64,000 nucleotides of DNA from the NCBI GenBank assembly GCA_020002185.1, contig CM034544.1, positions 372,001 to 436,000 on the forward strand, given 5' to 3'. Both the position numbers and the translations under genes were made by a program. Shown here in pieces: positions 11,778-24,251 of this stretch. A model generated the notes under the pieces. The model searched no databases and was not told where the DNA came from. It saw only the letters and a program-made list of their open reading frames with translations. This DNA is from Paraescarpia echinospica (Eukaryota > Annelida > Polychaeta > Sabellida > Siboglinidae). Every line of letters begins with the position of its first letter. Position 1 is the first letter of the stretch.

Positions 11778-12777
11778 NNNNNNNNNNNNNNNNNNNNNNN
11801 NNNNNNNNNNNNNNNNNNNNNNNNNNNNNNNNNNNNNNNNNNNNNNNNNNNNNNNNNNNNNNNNNNNNNNNNNNNNNNNNNNNNNNNNNNNNNNNNNNNN
11901 NNNNNNNNNNNNNNNNNNNNNNNNNNNNNNNNNNNNNNNNNNNNNNNNNNNNNNNNNNNNNNNNNNNNNNNNNNNNNNNNNNNNNNNNNNNNNNNNNNNN
12001 NNNNNNNNNNNNNNNNNNNNNNNNNNNNNNNNNNNNNNNNNNNNNNNNNNNNNNNNNNNNNNNNNNNNNNNNNNNNNNNNNNNNNNNNNNNNNNNNNNNN
12101 NNNNNNNNNNNNNNNNNNNNNNNNNNNNNNNNNNNNNNNNNNNNNNNNNNNNNNNNNNNNNNNNNNNNNNNNNNNNNNNNNNNNNNNNNNNNNNNNNNNN
12201 NNNNNNNNNNNNNNNNNNNNNNNNNNNNNNNNNNNNNNNNNNNNNNNNNNNNNNNNNNNNNNNNNNNNNNNNNNNNNNNNNNNNNNNNNNNNNNNNNNNN
12301 NNNNNNNNNNNNNNNNNNNNNNNNNNNNNNNNNNNNNNNNNNNNNNNNNNNNNNNNNNNNNNNNNNNNNNNNNNNNNNNNNNNNNNNNNNNNNNNNNNNN
12401 NNNNNNNNNNNNNNNNNNNNNNNNNNNNNNNNNNNNNNNNNNNNNNNNNNNNNNNNNNNNNNNNNNNNNNNNNNNNNNNNNNNNNNNNNNNNNNNNNNNN
12501 NNNNNNNNNNNNNNNNNNNNNNNNNNNNNNNNNNNNNNNNNNNNNNNNNNNNNNNNNNNNNNNNNNNNNNNNNNNNNNNNNNNNNNNNNNNNNNNNNNNN
12601 NNNNNNNNNNNNNNNNNNNNNNNNNNNNNNNNNNNNNNNNNNNNNNNNNNNNNNNNNNNNNNNNNNNNNNNNNNNNNNNNNNNNNNNNNNNNNNNNNNNN
12701 NNNNNNNNNNNNNNNNNNNNNNNNNNNNNNNNNNNNNNNNNNNNNNNNNNNNNNNNNNNNNNNNNNNNNNNNNNNNN
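11778..12777. other. Assembly gap, 1000 N
   Basis: Exactly 1000 unknown bases, the usual placeholder for a scaffold join of unknown size. Left of it is the inverted duplication; right of it, with no other sequence between, is the 120-bp satellite array. Open frames spanning it are artefacts. Confidence 0.99.
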
Positions 12778-15700
12778 TGTCACACTGTCCCTGTGTCTGC
12801 CACTATGTAAACTCTCATAACCTCCAGGGTGAAACTGACTAGTTGTAGTTTGCTCCAGTAACAGTGGCTCCACCTAAGATATGCTCTGTGTAAATATTGT
12901 CACACTGTCCCTGTGTCTCCCACTATGTAAACTGTCATAACCTCCAGGGTAAAACTGACTGGTTGTAGTTTGCTCCAGTAACAGTGGCTCCACCTAAGAT
13001 ATGCTCTGTGTAAATATTGTCACACTGTCCCACTGTCCCTGTGTCTCCCACTGTGTAAACTCTCGTAACCTCCAGGGTGAAACTGACTGGTTGTAGTTTG
13101 CTCCAGTAACAGTGGCTCCACCTAAGATATGCTCTGTGTAAATATTGTCACACTGTCCCTCTGTCTCCCACTGTGTAAACTCTCGTAACCTCCAGGGTAA
13201 AACTGACTGGTTTGTAGTTTGCTCCAGTAACAGTGGCTCCACCTAAGATATGCTCTGTGTAAATATTGTCACACTGTCCCTGTGTCTGCCACTGTGTAAA
13301 CTCTCATAACCTCCAGGGTGAAACTGACTGGTTGTAGTTTGCTCCAGTAACAGTGGCTCCACCTAAGATATGCTCTGTGTAAATATTGTCACACTGTCAC
13401 ACTGTCCCTGTGTCTGCCACTATGTAAACTCTCATAACCTCCAGGGTGAAACTGACTGGTTGTAGTTTGCTCCAGTAACAGTGGCTCCACCTAAGATATG
13501 CTCTGTGTAAATATTGTCACACTGTCACACTGTCCCTGTGTCTGCCACTATGTAAACTCTCATAACCTCCAGGGTGAAACTGACTAGTTGTAGTTTGCTC
13601 CAGTAACAGTGGCTCCACCTAAGATATGCTCTGTGTAAATATTGTCACACTGTCCCTGTGTCTCCCACTATGTAAACTGTCATAACCTCCAGGGTAAAAC
13701 TGACTGGTTGTAGTTTGCTCCAGTAACAGTGGCTCCACCTAAGATATGCTCTGTGTAAATATTGTCACACTGTCCCACTGTCCCTGTGTCTCCCACTGTG
13801 TAAACTCTCGTAACATCCAGGGTGAAACTGACTGGTTGTAGTTTGCTCCAGTAACAGTGGCTCCACCTAAGATATGCTCTGTGTAAATATTGTCATACTG
13901 TCACACCGTCCCTGTGTCTCCAACTGTGTAAACTCTCATAACCTCCAGGGTGAAACTGACTGGTTGTAGTTTGCTCCAGTAACAGTGGCTCCACCTAAGA
14001 TATGCTCTGTGTAAATATTGTCACACTGTCACACTGTCCCTGTGTCTGCCACTGTGTAAACTCTCATAACCTCCAGGGTGAAACTGACTGGTTGTAGTTT
14101 GCTCCAGTAACAGTGGCTCCACCTAAGATATGCTCTGTGTAAATATTGTCACACTGTCACACTGTCCCTCTGTCTCCCACTGTGTAAACTCTCGTAACCT
14201 CCAGGGTGAAACTGACTGGTTGTAGTTTGCTCCAGTAACAGTGGCTCCACCTAAGATATGCTCTGTGTAAATATTGTCACACTGTCACACTGTCCCTCTG
14301 TCTCCCACTGTGTAAACTCTCATAACCTCCAGGGTAAAACTGACTGGTTTGTAGTTTGGTCCAGTAACAGTGGCTCCACCTAAGATATGCTCTGTGTAAA
14401 TATTGTCACACTGTCCCACTGTCCCTGTGTCTCCCACTGTGTAAACTCTCGTAACCTCCAGGGTGAAACTGACTGGTTGTAGTTTGCTCCAGTAACAGTG
14501 GCTCCACCTAAGATATGCTCTGTGTAAATATTGTCACACTGTCACACTGTCCCTGTGTCTGCCACTGTGTAGACTCTCATAACCTCCAGAGTGAAACTGA
14601 CTGGTTGTAGTTTGGTCCAGTAACAGTGGCTCCACCTAAGATATGCTCTGTGTAAATATTGTCACACTGTCACACCGTCCCTGTGTCTCCAACTGTGTAA
14701 ACTCTCATAACCTCCAGGGTGAAACTGACTGGTTGTAGTTTGCTCCAGTAACAGTGGCTCCACCTAAGATATGCTCTGTGTAAATATTGTCACACTGTCA
14801 CACTGTCCCTCTGTCTGCCACTGTGTAAACTCTCATAACCTCCAGGGTGAAACTGACTGGTTGTAGTTTGCTCCAGTAACAGTGGCTCCACCTAAGATAT
14901 GCTCTGTGTAAATATTGTCACACTGTCACACTGTCCCTGTGTCTGCCACTGTGTAAACTCTCATAACCTCCAGGGTGAAACTGACTGGTTGTAGTTTGCT
15001 CCAGTAACAGTGGCTCCACCTAAGATATGCTCTGTGTAAATATTGTCACACTGTCCCTGTGTCTGCCACTATGTAAACTCTCATAACCTCCAGGGTGAAA
15101 CTGACTGGTTGTAGTTTGCTCCAGTAACAGTGGCTCCATCTAAGATATGCTCTGTGTAAATATTGTCACACTGTCACACTGTCCCTGTGTCTGCCACTAT
15201 GTAAACTCTCATAACCTCCAGGGTGAAACTGACTGGTTGTAGTTTGCTCTAGTAACAGTGGCTCCACCTAAGATATGCTCTGTGTAAATATTGTCACACT
15301 GTCCCTGTGTCTCCCACTGTGTAAACTCTCATAACATCCAGGGTGAAACTGACTGGTTGTAGTTTGCTCCAGTAACAGTGGCTCCACCTAAGATATGCTC
15401 TGTGTATATATTGTCACACTGTCCCTGTGTCTGCCACTATGTAAACTCTCATAACCTCCAGGGTGAAACTGACTGGTTGTAGTTTGCTCCAGTAACAGTG
15501 GATCCACCTAAGATATGCTCTGTGTAAATATTGTCACACTGTCACACCGTCCCTGTGTCTGCCACTGTGTAGACTCTCATAACCTCCAGAGTGAAACTGA
15601 CTGGTTGTAGTTTGGTCCAGTAACAGTGGCTCCACCTAAGATATGCTCTGTGTAAATATTGTCACACTGTCACACCGTCCCTGTGTCTCCAACTGTGTAA

Positions 15701-18700
15701 ACTCTCATAACCTCCAGGGTGAAACTGACTGGTTGTAGTTTGCTCCAGTAACAGTGGCTCCACCTAAGATATGCTCTGTGTAAATATTGTCACACTGTCA
15801 CACTGTCCCTCTGTCTCCCACTGTGTAAACTCTCATAACCTCCAGGGTAAAACTGACTGGTTTGTAGTTTGGTCCAGTAACAGTGGCTCCACCTAAGATA
15901 TGCTCTGTGTAAATATTGTCACACTGTCACACCGTCCCTGTGTCTCCAACTGTGTAAACTCTCATAACCTCCAGGGTGAAACTGACTGGTTGTAGTTTGC
16001 TCCAGTAACAGTGGCTCCACCTAAGATATGCTCTGTGTAAATATTGTCACACTGTCACACTGTCCCTCTGTCTCCCACTGTGTTAACTCTCATAACCTCC
16101 AGGGTGAAACTGACTGGTTGTAGTTTGCTCCAGTAACAGTGGCTCCACCTAAGATATGCTCTGTGTAAATATTGTCACACTGTCCCTGTGTCTGCCACTA
16201 TGTAAACTCTCATAACCTCCAGGGTGAAACTGACTGGTTGTAGTTTGCTCCAGTAACAGTGGCTCCATCTAAGATATGCTCTGTGTAAATATTGTCACAC
16301 TGTCACACTGTCTGTCCTGTGTCTGCCACTATGTAAACTCTCATAACCTCCAGGGTGAAACTGACTGGTTGTAGTTTGCTCTAGTAACAGTGGCTCCACC
16401 TAAGATATGCTCTGTGTAAATATTGTCACACTGTCCCTGTGTCTCCCACTGTGTAAACTCTCATAACATCCAGGGTGAAACTGACTGGTTTGTAGTTTGC
16501 TCCAGTAACAGTGGCTCCACCTAAGATATGCTCTGTGTATATATTGTCACACTGTCCCTGTGTCTGCCACTATGTAAACTCTCATAACCTCCAGGGTGAA
16601 ACTGACTGGTTGTAGTTTGCTCCAGTAACAGTGGCTCCACCTAAGATATGCTCTGTGTAAATATTGTCACACTGTCACACCGTCCCTGTGTCTGCCACTG
16701 TGTAGACTCTCATAACCTCCAGAGTGAAACTGACTGGTTGTAGTTTGGTCCAGTAACAGTGGCTCCACCTAAGATATGCTCTGTGTAAATATTGTCACAC
16801 TGTCACACCGTCCCTGTGTCTCCAACTGTGTAAACTCTCATAACCTCCAGGGTGAAACTGACTGGTTGTAGTTTGCTCCAGTAACAGTGGCTCCACCTAA
16901 GATATGCTCTGTGTAAATATTGTCACACTGTCACACTGTCCCTCTGTCTCCCACTGTGTAAACTCTCGTAACCTCCAGGGTAAAACTGACTGGTTTGTAG
17001 TTTGCTCCAGTAACAGTGGCTCCACCTAAGATATGCTCTGTGTAAATATTGTCACACTGTCCCACTGTCCCTGTGTCTCCCACTGTGTAAACTCTCGTAA
17101 CCTCCAGGGTGAAACTGACTGGTTGTAGTTTGCTCCAGTAACAGTGGCTCCACCTAAGATATGCTCTGTGTAAATATTGTCACACTGTCACACCGTCCCT
17201 GTGTCTCCAACTGTGTAAACTCTCATAACCTCCAGGGTGAAACTGACTGGTTGTAGTTTGCTCCAGTAACAGTGGCTCCACCTAAGATATGCTCTGTGTA
17301 AATATTGTCACACTGTCACACCGTCCCTGTGTCTCCAACTGTGTAAACTCTCATAACCTCCAGGGTGAAACTGACTGGTTGTAGTTTGCTCCAGTAACAG
17401 TGGCTCCACCTAAGATATGCTCTGTGTAAATATTGTCACACTGTCACACTGTCCCTCTGTCTCCCACTGTGTTAACTCTCATATCCTCCAGGGTGAAACT
17501 GACTGGTTGTAGTTTGCTCCAGTAACAGTGGCTCCACCTAAGATATGCTCTGTGTAAATATTGTCACACTGTCCCTGTGTCTGCCACTATGTAAACTCTC
17601 ATAACCTCCAGGGTGAAACTGACTGGTTGTAGTTTGCTCCAGTAACAGTGGCTCCATCTAAGATATGCTCTGTGTAAATATTGTCACACTGTCACACTGT
17701 CCCTGTGTCTGCCACTATGTAAACTCTCATAACCTCCAGGGTGAAACTGACTAGTTGTAGTTTGCTCCAGTAACAGTGGCTCCACCTAAGATATGCTATG
17801 TGTAAATATTGTCACACTGTCCCTGTGTCTCCCACTGTGTAAACTCTCATAACCTCCAGGGTGAAACTGACTGGTTGTAGTTTGCTCCAGTAACAGTGGC
17901 TCCACCTAAGATATGCTCTGTGTATATATTGTCACACTGTCCCTGTGTCTGCCACTATGTAAACTCTCATAACCTCCAGGGTGAAACTGACTGGTTGTAG
18001 TTTGCTCCAGTAACAGTGGCTCCACCTAAGATATGCTCTGTGTAAATATTGTCACACTGTCACACCGTCCCTGTGTCTGCCACTGTGTAGACTCTCATAA
18101 CCTCCAGAGTGAAACTGACTGGTTGTAGTTTGGTCCAGTAACAGTGGCTCCACCTAAGATATGCTCTGTGTAAATATTGTCACACTGTCCCTGTGTCTCA
18201 CACTGTGTAAACTCTCGTAACCACCAGGGTGAAACTGACTGGTTGTAGTTTGCTCCAGTAACAGTGGCTCCACCTAAGATATGCTCTGTGTAAATATTGT
18301 CACACTCACACTGTCCCTGTGTCTCCCACTGTGTAAACTCTCGTAATCTCCAGGGTAAAACTGACTGGTTGTAGTTTGCTCCAGTAACAGGGGCTCCATC
18401 TAAGATATGCTCAGTGTAAATATTGTCACACTGTCACACCGTCCCTGTGTCTCCAACTGTGTAAACTCTCGTAACCTCCAGGGTGAAACTGACTGGTTGT
18501 AGTTTGCTCCAGTAACAGTGGCTCCACCTAAGATATGCTCTGTGTAAATATTGTTACACTGTCACACTGCCCCTGTGTCTGCCACTGTGTAAACTCTCAT
18601 AACCTCCAGGGTGAAACTGACTGGTTGTAGTTTGCTCCAGTAACAGTGGCTCCATCTAAGATATGCTCTGTGTAAATATTGTCACACTGTCCCTGTGTCT

Positions 18701-20783
18701 CCCACTGTGTAAACTCTCTTAACCTCCTGGGTGAAACTGACTGGTTTGTAGTTTGCTCCAGTAACAGTGGCTCCACCTAAGATATGCTCTGTGTAAATAT
18801 TGTCACACTGTCACACTGTCCCTGTGTCTCCCACTGTGTAAACTCTCATAACCTCCTGGGTGAAACTGACTGGTTGTAGTTTGCTCCAGAAACAGTGGCT
18901 CAATCTAAGATATGCTCTGTGTAAATATTGTCACACTGTCACACTGTCCTTGTGTCTGCCACTGTGTAAACTCTCATAACCTCCAGGGTGAAACTGACTA
19001 GTTGTAGTTTGCTCCAGTAACAGTGGCTCCACCTAAGATATGCTCTGTGTAAATATTGTCACACTGTCACACTGTCCCTGTGTCTGCCACTGTGTAAACT
19101 CTCATAACCACCAGGGTGAAACTGACTGGTTGTAGTTTGCTCCAGTAACAGTGGCTCCATCTAAGATATGCTCTGTGTAAATATTGTCACACTGTCCCTG
19201 TGTCTCCCACTGTGTAAACTCTCTTAACCTCCAAGGTGAGACGGACTGGTTTGTAGTTTGCTCCAGTAACAGTGGCTCCACCTAAGATATGCTCTGTGTA
19301 AATATTGTCACACTGTCACACTGTCCCTGTGTCTCCCACTGTGTAAACTCTCATAACCTCCAGGGTGAAACTGACTGGTTGTAGTTTGCTCCAGTAACAG
19401 TGGCTCCATCTAAGATATGCTCTGTGTAAATATTGTCACACTGTCACACTGTCCCTGTGTCTGCCACTGTGTAAACTCTCATAACCTCCAGGGTGAAACT
19501 GACTGGTTGTAGTTTGCTCCAGTAACAGTGGCTCCATCTAAGATATGCTCTGTGTAAATATTGTCACACTGTCACACTGTCCCTGTGTCTGCCACTATGT
19601 AAACTCTCATAACCTCCAGGGTGAAACTGACTAGTTGTAGTTTGCTCCAGTAACAGTGGCTCCACCTAAGATATGCTCTGTGTAAATATTGTCACACTGT
19701 CCCTGTGTCTCCCACTATGTAAACTCTCATAACCTCCAGGGTGAAACTGACTGGTTGTAGTTTGCTCCAGTAACAGTGGCTCCACCTAAGATATGCTCTG
19801 TGTAAATATTGTCACACTGTCACACTGTCCCTGTGTCTGCCACTGTGTAAACTCTCATAACCTCCAGGGTGAAACTGACTGGTTGTAGTTTGCTCCAGTA
19901 ACAGTGGCTCCACCTAAGATATGCTCTGTGTAAATATTGTCACACTGTCACACTGTCCCTGTGTCTGCCACTATGTAAACTCTCATAACCTCCAGGGTGA
20001 AACTGACTGGTTGTAGTTTGCTCCAGTAACAGTGGCTCCACCTAAGATATGCTCTGTGTAAATATTGTCACACTGTCACACTGTCCCTGTGTCTGCCACT
20101 GTGTAAACTCTCATAACCTCCAGGGTGAAACTGACTGGTTGTAGTTTGCTCCAGTAACAGTGGCTCCACCTAAGATATGCTCTGTGTAAATATTGTCACA
20201 CTGTCACACTGTCCCTGTGTCTGCCACTGTGTAAACTCTCATAACCTCCAGGGTGAAACTGACTGGTTGTAGTTTGCTCCAGTAACAGTGGCTCCACCTA
20301 AGATATGCTCTGTGTAAATATTGTCACACTGTCACACTGTCCCTGTGTCTCCCACTGTGTAAACTCTCATAACCTCCAGGGTGAAACTGACTGGTTGTAG
20401 TTTGCTCCAGTAACAGTGGCTCCACCTAAGATATGCTCTGTGTAAATATTGTCACACTGTCACACTGTCCCTGTGTCTGCCACTGTGTAAACTCTCATAA
20501 CCTCCAGGGTGAAACTGACTGGTTGTAGTTTGCTCCAGTAACAGTGGCTCCACCTAAGATATGCTCTGTGTAGATATTGTCACACTGTCACACTGTCCCT
20601 GTGTCTGCCACTATGTAAACTCTCATAACCTCCAGGGAGAAACTGACTGGTTGTAGTTTGCTCCAGTAACAGTGGCTCCACCTAAGATATGCTCTGTGTA
20701 AATATTGTCACACTGTCACACTGTCCCTGTGTCTGCCACTATGTAAACTCTCATAACCTCCAGGGTGAAACTGACTGGTTGTA
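12778..20783. repeat. About 120-bp satellite array, about 63 units
   Basis: Unit of 120 bp, containing CTCCAGTAACAGTGGCTCC and ATATGCTCTGTGTAAATATT, with an optional insertion of about 10 bp that duplicates CACACTGTCA, giving units of 120-130 bp. A rare variant set (TGTAGACTC with CCAGAGTG and TTTGGTCC) recurs at 14571, 15571, 16704 and 18089, so blocks of roughly 8-11 units have themselves been duplicated. The array begins directly at the gap, so its real length is not known. Its right end is broken in mid-unit by the 3' end of a LINE. Confidence 0.95.
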
Positions 20784-20794
20784 TATGTGAATGA

Positions 20795-20843
20795 ACGTTT
20801 ATTCAACAACAACAACAACAACATAAGACATGCACAGTCTGGT

Positions 20844-20888
<45 letters not shown>
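20795..20888. repeat. Triplet microsatellites (CAA)n and (CTG)14
   Basis: A (CAA) run at about 20802-20822 and a perfect (TGC) run of about 14.7 units at 20845-20888. On the LINE's strand they read TTG and CAG repeats in the 3' UTR. They probably arose in the element's tail region. Confidence 0.9.
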
Positions 20889-21110
20889 AAAGGACATAGC
20901 TGAAGTCTTAGACTTGTGTGTTGCTATGCCCTACTCCTACTAAGAAAACTGAATAAATACAACAGGAATTATAAATAAATCACAAAATAATATTCACAAC
21001 TCATATATAAACTGTTTACTATAGTGCTTGTGTTACATAGGTTTAATAAAACGTCACCTTCAATTAGCAATTCACAAATATGTAGAAAGTAATGACAACT
21101 TGATTGCTTT

Positions 21111-23330
21111 TTAAAATTGTGTTAAACTTGGAAGCTGAGTCAATTTATTTGGTAAATTGTTCCACGTTTTTATACCCTTGACGGTGATTGACAGCAGTCG
21201 GAGGATGGTGTTTGTCTTTTTAACATAGAACAATTTGCTTTGTCTGGTATCATGTATGTGTATAGCAAATAATGCTTGAACACGACCATTTAAAGAATGG
21301 TTGTTTGCTTTATAAAGTATGATCATAGTCTTGTATTTAACTAAATCATGAAATTTAAGCATGTTTGAGAGATGGAAAAATACAGATGTATGATCATGGT
21401 AATTAAGGTTATAAATAATCCGTATAGCTTTTTTCTGTAACATAAATAGTTTTCTGAGTCTAGATTGATAAGTATTTCCCCAGATCTCACAGCAATATGA
21501 CATATGTGGTTCAACAAGTGAATTATATAATGTGTGTAACGCTTGACAATCAAGAACATGCCTAGTTTTATACAAAACTGCTATGTTTTTTGATACTTTT
21601 GATTCAACCATTTTTATGTGTTCTCTTCATGTTACGTTTTCGTCAATGGTTACTCCAAGGAATTTAGTATATGATACCTGCTCAATGTTTTTCCCATTCA
21701 AAACTATATTCACATCTGTTCTAGGTTGCTTTTTATTGTTGAACATTATAAAATGTGTTTTGTTCACATTAAGTGATAATTTGTTCGCTCGAAACCACAG
21801 GTCTAGTTTTTTTAGTTCGTTGTTAATAACAGTGCTTACTTCATCTGTGTTACTAGCGGAATAAAAAATGTTTGTATCATCAGCAAACAAAATAATATCA
21901 AGCAATTTTGAGACTTCACACATGTCATTTATGTACAGAATAAATAATAACGGGCCAAGGATTGAACCTTGCGGGACTCCACACTTGATTTCCTTTTGTT
22001 CTGAGTTACTGTTGTTATAGCATACATATTGTCTACGGTTGGTTAAGTAGCTTTTTATCCAGTCCAGAGCCAAACCTCTTATTCCGTAGCATTGCAATTT
22101 ACTTAGCAGTATGTTGTGGTCAACAGTGTCAACGGCTTTTTTTAGGTCGATAAAGACCCCAATCGTGCTTTGGCATTTATCCATTGCGGATGTAACCTTT
22201 TCGACAAATTCTATTAAAGCTAGTGAAGTTGAGTGATTACTTCTGAAGCCATACTGTCCATCTGTCAATATGTGTTGTGTTTCAATGAAAGACCTTAGCC
22301 TTTTGTTGAATATTTTTTCAAGTATTTTTGAAAATTGGGATAAGAGAGTTATAGGTCTATAATTAGAAAATTGAAAACGGTCTCCTGACTTAAATATAGG
22401 AATGACTTTTGCTAATTTCATATCATTTGGAAATGATCCGCTGATCAAAGAGCTGTTAAAAATGTGGGTTAGCGGTTGTACAATTTGCTTTATTACATGC
22501 TTAACTGTTTTCATGCTGATTTCATCGTGTCCGTATGAAGTTTTACTTTTGCACCCAGACACAATTTCGAGTACTTCTTGCTCAGTAACGGGGGACATAT
22601 ACATTGATTGTGATACAGTACGTTTTACAAAGTCGGTTGGCTTTGTTCCCGGGCAGGGTTCTATGAGGTTGGATAATTTAGTACCTATGTCGACAAAGAA
22701 ATTGTTAAAATGATTAGCTATTTCTTTATTTTCTAGTACTACTATGTTATCACCAACATGAAACTTGTTCAAATATGTGGTATCAGATTTTCTTTTACCT
22801 ATTATGCTGTTAAGAGTTTTCCAAGTTGCTCTTATATTAGTCTTACAATCGTCGAGTTTTTTTCTGTAATATTTTTTCTTTTCTAGACGTAATAATTTTG
22901 TTAACTTATTTTTGTAATTTTTGTAGCGGATTTCTGTTAATTCTGTCCTATTCTTTAGAAACGCTAAGTACATGTTATTCTTCTTTATGCAAGCGTTTTT
23001 TAGCCCTCTTGATAACCAAGGTTTATCATTCTTTTTAGTCTCTCCTAAATACGTTGTAGTTTTTACAGGACAGGCATCGTTATAAGTATTATTTAGTATT
23101 TGCATAAAGCGCGAGAATGCTAAATCAGGGTTGGACTTATTCATTACAGTGTCCCAGTTTGCATAATTTAAATCGTGCTTAAATTTGTTTAATGAGTCCT
23201 CATCTAACGTTCTGTTATATTTATATGTTGGATCATCGTTAATAACCGCATAAGTGCTGTTGTCACACAGGACGAAAATTGGCATATGGTCTGTAGCATC
23301 GCTTAAAACATATATATATATATATGTCAT
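21111..23330 (-). pseudogene. LINE reverse transcriptase with one in-frame stop
   Basis: The endonuclease end reads SDATDHMPIF. Then come a linker (DKPWLSRGLKNACIKKNN), RT motifs FKSGDRFQFSNYRPITLLS, QYGFRSNHSTS, FIDLKKAVDTVDHNILLSKL (usual KAFDTVDH), CGVPQGSILGP and ILFADDTNIFY, and the C-terminal segment with SYCCEIWGNTY. The frame is open from 23330 to a TGA at 21627-21629 and continues in the same frame to 21111, so the only lesion is one stop codon, probably from a Trp TGG, at FLGVTIDENVT. Together with the loss of the 5' end this copy is inactive. Confidence 0.85.
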
Positions 23331-23850
23331 TTTGTGTTGCTAAAACTACTGCAACAGCGCTTGTTAGCAGCAGACTTGACTATTGCAATACCCTCCTTTA
23401 TAATATCGCTAGCAAGGATATCACAAAACTTCAGCGTGTCCAAAATTGTCTAGCAAACGTAGTTACAAGATCTCGTTTTTCTCGCTCTGTACCACTTTTG
23501 AAGTCTGCATTGGCTTCCTGTATGCTATCGTATACTATTTAAGATTTGTACCATTACATACCAGGCACTGTCCAATAAGCAACCATCTTATTTGCATTCA
23601 TTGCTTACTCCTGTAAGAAAACTTATCCAGCTTCGATCATCTAGTTCTGGCCTACTTTTTGTTCCTGGAGTCAACACTAAGATTGGAACTAGGGCTTTTT
23701 CTGTTGCTGCACCAACTCTTTGGAATGTGCTCCCTCTTAGTGTTAGATTATTTGAAAATATTAACAAATTCCGTCGTCATTTTAAAATTTATCTTTACAA
23801 CCTTGCTTATTCACCATAGCTCGATCCCCAGCATCTTGACCCATCTGTTG
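23324..23850 (+). pseudogene. LINE C-terminal fragment, + strand
   Basis: Two pieces in broken frames. The first (23324-23542) has SSRLDYCNTLLYNI and LQRVQNCLANVVTR; the second (23592-23819) has SSSGLLFVPGVNT, then FSVAAPTLWNVLPLSVR and a C-terminal RRHFKIYLYNLAY. This order is the hallmark of the C-terminal region of L2/CR1-type LINE ORF2. The RT itself is missing. It lies back to back with the truncated - strand LINE, and the (AT)n run marks the junction. Confidence 0.75.
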
Positions 23851-24251
23851 ACCACTGGAATACTGCTTATGGATTTTGAGATTGCCAATCCTTTTGTTTT
23901 GATGTGACTCTGAGCTTGGTTTCCAAGGATTTAGACGCAATAGAAGTTATCTTATTATTATATACCAATAACGGTGAGTTGTCCGCTGATGGAAACCACA
24001 AGTGACAAACCACTCAACCTCCAACAGGTGTCACTGTGGGAACCAGCTTTAATAGGTCAAAATACTGTACTTTAGTTTGTTCCATGGGTGGGTCTAAGCT
24101 AGTACTGGTTTATTAATAAAGCTTAAAATATCTTTTGTAACTATCATTCTCAAATAGAAGTTGGTTTCACATATTGTTTTAAAACGCTTCAAAACCTATG
24201 TAAATGGCATGGAAGTTTATACTTGCTCTAGTGTATGAACCCTACTCTGGT
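23851..24251. other. Spacer, nothing recognised
   Basis: About 400 bp of AT-rich sequence between the LINE fragment and the 45-bp array. No exon-like frame or repeat seen. Confidence 0.4.

Larger units (their letters stand above)
20784..23330 (-). mobile_element. 5'-truncated LINE (Jockey/CR1 superfamily)
   Basis: A non-LTR retrotransposon on the - strand whose 3' end (AATAAACGTTCATTCACATA) joins the satellite array in mid-unit at about 20783, so it inserted into the array. The 5' end is lost: the coding frame starts inside a short (AT)n run at 23311-23327 with only the tail of the endonuclease. The 3' UTR holds (CAG)14 and (TTG)n runs. The clade is not assigned beyond the Jockey/CR1 group. 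Confidence 0.8.

Noticed and set aside
11744..12873. Long open frames across the gap
   Set aside because: They consist of unknown bases and a few flanking codons.
20845..20888. (CTG)14 run as a functional trinucleotide expansion in a gene
   Set aside because: It lies in the 3' UTR of a dead LINE and not in any gene I can support.
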